DNA of 5,452 nt from JAVZIQ01 sp037440545 (lineage in GTDB: Archaea; Thermoproteota; Bathyarchaeia; Bathyarchaeales; Bathycorpusculaceae). The notes below the pieces were generated by a model that was given only the letters and a program-made list of their open reading frames with translations, was not told the origin of the DNA and did no database searches. Made by a program: the position numbers and the translations under genes. The stretch covers positions 1-5,452 of the forward strand of contig JBBITX010000079.1 of the NCBI GenBank assembly GCA_037440545.1. The letters are read 5' to 3'. This document shows, piece after piece, positions 5,358 through 5,452 of this stretch (position 1 is its first letter; every line of letters starts with the position of its first letter).

Positions 5358-5452
5358 TTATTCGGCCAAGTAGTGGATGACCTTTTCATATATGTCTTTG
5401 TCTCTAAAATCTTCGTAGCCTCTATATATGCTTGGGTTGTCATTAACTTCCA
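5358..5452 (-). CDS. C-terminal end of a RimK-like ATP-grasp ligase (partial)
   Basis: The minus strand encodes 30 residues ending in TAA at 5360-5358; the gene continues beyond the right edge. It begins EVNDNPSIYRGYEDFRDKD and ends VIHYLAE. The E-V-N-D-N-P block followed by G-x-E-D, then a short amphipathic end, is the pattern at the C-terminus of RimK/COG0189-type ATP-grasp enzymes, where Glu and Asn help bind Mg-ATP. These enzymes join an amino acid, often glutamate, to a carboxylate on a protein, a cofactor such as F420 or a peptide. The substrate cannot be told from this fragment. It shares strand with the flavodiiron gene but is separated by 179 bases with a separate promoter, so an operon is unlikely. 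Confidence 0.7.
   Translation of the reverse strand, partial: EVNDNPSIYRGYEDFRDKDIYEKVIHYLAE

Overview
The window looks archaeal, most like an uncultivated Thermoproteota or Bathyarchaeia-type lineage. The reasons are TATA-box promoters of archaeal form, Shine-Dalgarno-led genes beside a probably leaderless one, frequent AGA/AGG arginine codons, a PEFG-type C-terminal surface anchor, and a DUF166 protein, a family I know mainly from archaea. Base composition is moderately AT-rich. The lineage is an inference; there is no rRNA or other marker gene here.

Left part (1-2142, plus strand): the 3' end of a peptide-transport operon. The last 13 codons of an OppD/DppD-type ATPase overlap the start of a full OppF/DppF-type ATPase by GTGA. 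Six bases after OppF comes a secreted, membrane-anchored protein with a cohesin-like domain and a PKD domain. The spacing and a Shine-Dalgarno embedded in the OppF stop region suggest that all three are translated from one mRNA, so the surface protein may work with the peptide transporter.

Middle (2143-3121): a 161-base spacer holds a 9-bp perfect inverted repeat just upstream of a clear TATA box. The TATA box drives a second, smaller cohesin-like surface protein with a PEFG-type C-terminal tail. This protein resembles the cohesin-like part of its upstream neighbour, so the two are probably divergent paralogues with different anchors. A T-rich terminator and a spacer containing a short gene-like fragment follow.

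Right part (3122-5452): a cysteine-rich DUF166 protein on the plus strand converges on a complete A-type flavodiiron protein (O2 or NO reductase) on the minus strand. The flavodiiron gene has its own promoter. Upstream of it on the minus strand lies the C-terminal end of a RimK-like ATP-grasp ligase, cut by the window edge.

I see no tRNA, rRNA, CRISPR array or insertion sequence. The least routine features are the transporter-linked cohesin/PKD protein, its PEFG-tailed paralogue, and the inverted repeat at the second gene's promoter. I found no evidence of a wholly new system.
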